The translations under genes and the position numbers were made by a program. Shown here in pieces: positions 44,587-45,681 of a DNA stretch of 45,681 nt. The stretch is from Methanosarcina sp. MSH10X1 (lineage in GTDB: Archaea; Halobacteriota; Methanosarcinia; Methanosarcinales; Methanosarcinaceae): assembly GCF_004099695.1 (NCBI RefSeq), contig NZ_SCHL01000023.1, positions 1 through 45,681 of the forward strand, given 5' to 3'. How positions within the stretch are numbered: the first letter of the stretch is position 1; the number at the start of each line of letters is the position of its first letter. The notes under the pieces are model-generated. The model was not told the origin of the DNA and did no database searches. It saw nothing but the letters and a program-made list of their open reading frames with translations.

Positions 44587-45261
44587 ATGAAATTCGATCT
44601 GCACGTACACTCCGAGCATTCAAAGGATAGCAAATCGAGCCACGACGCCATTCTTGAAGCAGCGCATAAAAAAGGACTTGACGGGTTTGCTATCTGTGAC
44701 CACGATACTGTGGAAGGCGGGCTTACCTGTCGAGAAAGGGCTCTGGAACTTGGCTTTGAGCTTACGGTCATTCCCGGGGTAGAGGTTACCTGTTCGAAAG
44801 GGCACATTCTGGTGCTCGGAGTCAGCCAGAATATCGAGCCCTTTCTGAGTCCGGAAGAAACGATCGCAAGAGCCCGGAAACTTGGGGGCACGGTTATTAT
44901 CCCTCACCCTTTCAAGCGCAGTTCTCACGGCATAGGAAGTTTTGAGGGGCTTGATATTGACGCTGTTGAGGTTTTCAACTCCCGCTGCCTTTTCAATAGC
45001 GCCAACCGGAAAGCCGCAACCGAGGCAAAGAGGCTTGGAATCCCTGGCGTTGCAGGAAGCGATTCCCACATCGCTGAAATGGTGGGTCAGGCGTACACCG
45101 AGATTGATGCGTCGAAAAATACTCTTGAAGCCGTGCTGGAAGCTATCCGGAAAGGAAAAGTAGCCCCTGCAGGAAAAAATACGCCCACGCACATTATTCT
45201 TAAACAGATGTCAGGCAGTGCCGGGCGAAAGATTAAGAGAAAAATGTTTCGTAAAACCTGA
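44587..45261 (+). CDS. PHP-domain metal-dependent phosphoesterase
   Basis: 224 residues covering one PHP domain. Metal-binding motifs are FDLHVHSEHSKDS, AICDHDTVEGG, IPGVEVTCSKGHILVLG, IIPHPFKRSSHG and GSDSHIAEMVGQAYTEI, so the full His/Asp/Glu set is present. Stand-alone PHP proteins of this size hydrolyse phosphoesters such as 3'-5' nucleotides or small phosphates; the substrate here is unknown. The C-terminal tail is basic (GRKIKRKMFRK). It follows a TATA box with no ribosome site. Confidence 0.93.
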   Translation: MKFDLHVHSEHSKDSKSSHDAILEAAHKKGLDGFAICDHDTVEGGLTCRERALELGFELTVIPGVEVTCSKGHILVLGVSQNIEPFLSPEETIARARKLGGTVIIPHPFKRSSHGIGSFEGLDIDAVEVFNSRCLFNSANRKAATEAKRLGIPGVAGSDSHIAEMVGQAYTEIDASKNTLEAVLEAIRKGKVAPAGKNTPTHIILKQMSGSAGRKIKRKMFRKT

Positions 45262-45339
45262 GAATCAAAATAAAACTTTTAACATAATCTGAAGTCTCAA
45301 AGGGATTACAATATCCTTAACAGGAGCTATAATCTTCTT

Positions 45340-45507
45340 ATGATTGCCTACTGTCAATCCTCTTTTTACTTGTATACTGATTTTACAATAATTGTCACAA
45401 ATGTGATGGGTACTATCACAAATATGATGGGTACTATCACAAATATGATAGGTACTATTACATTGAATGTAACCACGATGTTACTGATTTTCATTTTTCT
45501 TCTTTAA
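45340..45507 (+). CDS. Small frame with 21-bp repeats
   Basis: 55 residues from ATG 45340, with AGGAG 13 bases upstream. Three 21-base units (45397-45459) encode TNVMGTI, TNMMGTI, TNMIGTI in a row, then a hydrophobic tail (MLLIFIFLL). It could be a small secreted or membrane peptide, or slippage DNA that happens to stay open. Its Thr-Asn-Ile repeats recall the frame at 19294. Confidence 0.35.
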   Translation: MIAYCQSSFYLYTDFTIIVTNVMGTITNMMGTITNMIGTITLNVTTMLLIFIFLL

Positions 45508-45637
45508 TTTACTTTCATTTTTAAATTCTTGATATTAATCGATTTTTTCTTTTTCAAAGTAAAGTATTTATTGTGGAAACTCTAATAATTTTTTGTTTCA
45601 GTTAAATTTTTACTTATTTTGTTTTGGGGAAATTCTA

Positions 45638-45681
45638 ATGGCCGGGAAATTTGACGAATTTTCTATTTTCTTTGAGGATAC
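45638..45681 (+). CDS. Possible start of a gene cut by the window end
   Basis: ATG at 45638 follows TTGGGGA by 7 bases and the frame stays open to the window end (MAGKFDEFSIFFED). Too little is visible to name it. Confidence 0.35.
   Translation, partial: MAGKFDEFSIFFED

Overview
The window is chromosomal DNA from a methanogenic archaeon, almost certainly a Methanosarcina. The reasons are a complete coenzyme F430 gene set (cfbA, cfbE, cfbD, cfbC, cfbB), an alpha2-type archaeal tRNA-splicing endonuclease, Methanosarcina-style surface proteins (PKD, NHL, LamG-like and Ig-like repeats, a dockerin-like tail, a PGF-CTERM-like anchor), strong GGAGG-type ribosome binding sites with frequent TTG/GTG starts, and AT-rich intergenic DNA with archaeal TATA boxes. 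The species is not resolved.

Layout. (1) 1-11.7 kb, + strand: three large secreted or surface proteins that share repeat modules. The first lacks its 5' end. The second has two NHL propellers, a deacetylase-like domain and a dockerin-like tail. The third starts with a cohesin-like domain and ends with a probable membrane anchor. A decayed copy of the third gene's 5' end lies in front of it. (2) 11.7-17.1 kb, - strand: a compact surface-polysaccharide operon with a GT2 glycosyltransferase, a DUF354 protein, wecB, a six-hairpin-like protein and a GT4 glycosyltransferase. (3) 17.1-34.9 kb: a gene-sparse accessory stretch. It holds single small genes (ABC ATPase, GNAT, AlkD-like glycosylase, cupin, ChaB, DUF2267, a transglutaminase-like protein), several microproteins below 60 residues, a paralogous pair around a zinc-ribbon gene, an APC transporter fused to two USP domains, and two separate remnants of CRISPR arrays without cas genes. 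Some genes here are damaged or oddly started: the transglutaminase gene has its signal peptide in another frame, and the DUF2267 gene has ACG where ATG is expected. (4) 35.1-40.9 kb: the F430 cluster. (5) 41.2-45.3 kb: endA, a small conserved gene overlapping hflX, a 67-bp tandem duplication over the hflX 3' end, a candidate small RNA with two anti-Shine-Dalgarno motifs, and a leaderless PHP phosphoesterase gene.

How the genes work together. CfbA inserts nickel into sirohydrochlorin, CfbB amidates it, CfbC/CfbD reduce and cyclise it, and CfbE closes the last ring to give the precursor of F430, the cofactor of methyl-coenzyme M reductase. The surface block suggests a wall-anchored cohesin protein that could dock a dockerin-bearing, possibly polysaccharide-modifying protein, encoded tail-to-tail with genes that make a surface glycan. 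That link is inference from domains and position. No tRNA, rRNA or intact insertion sequence was seen.
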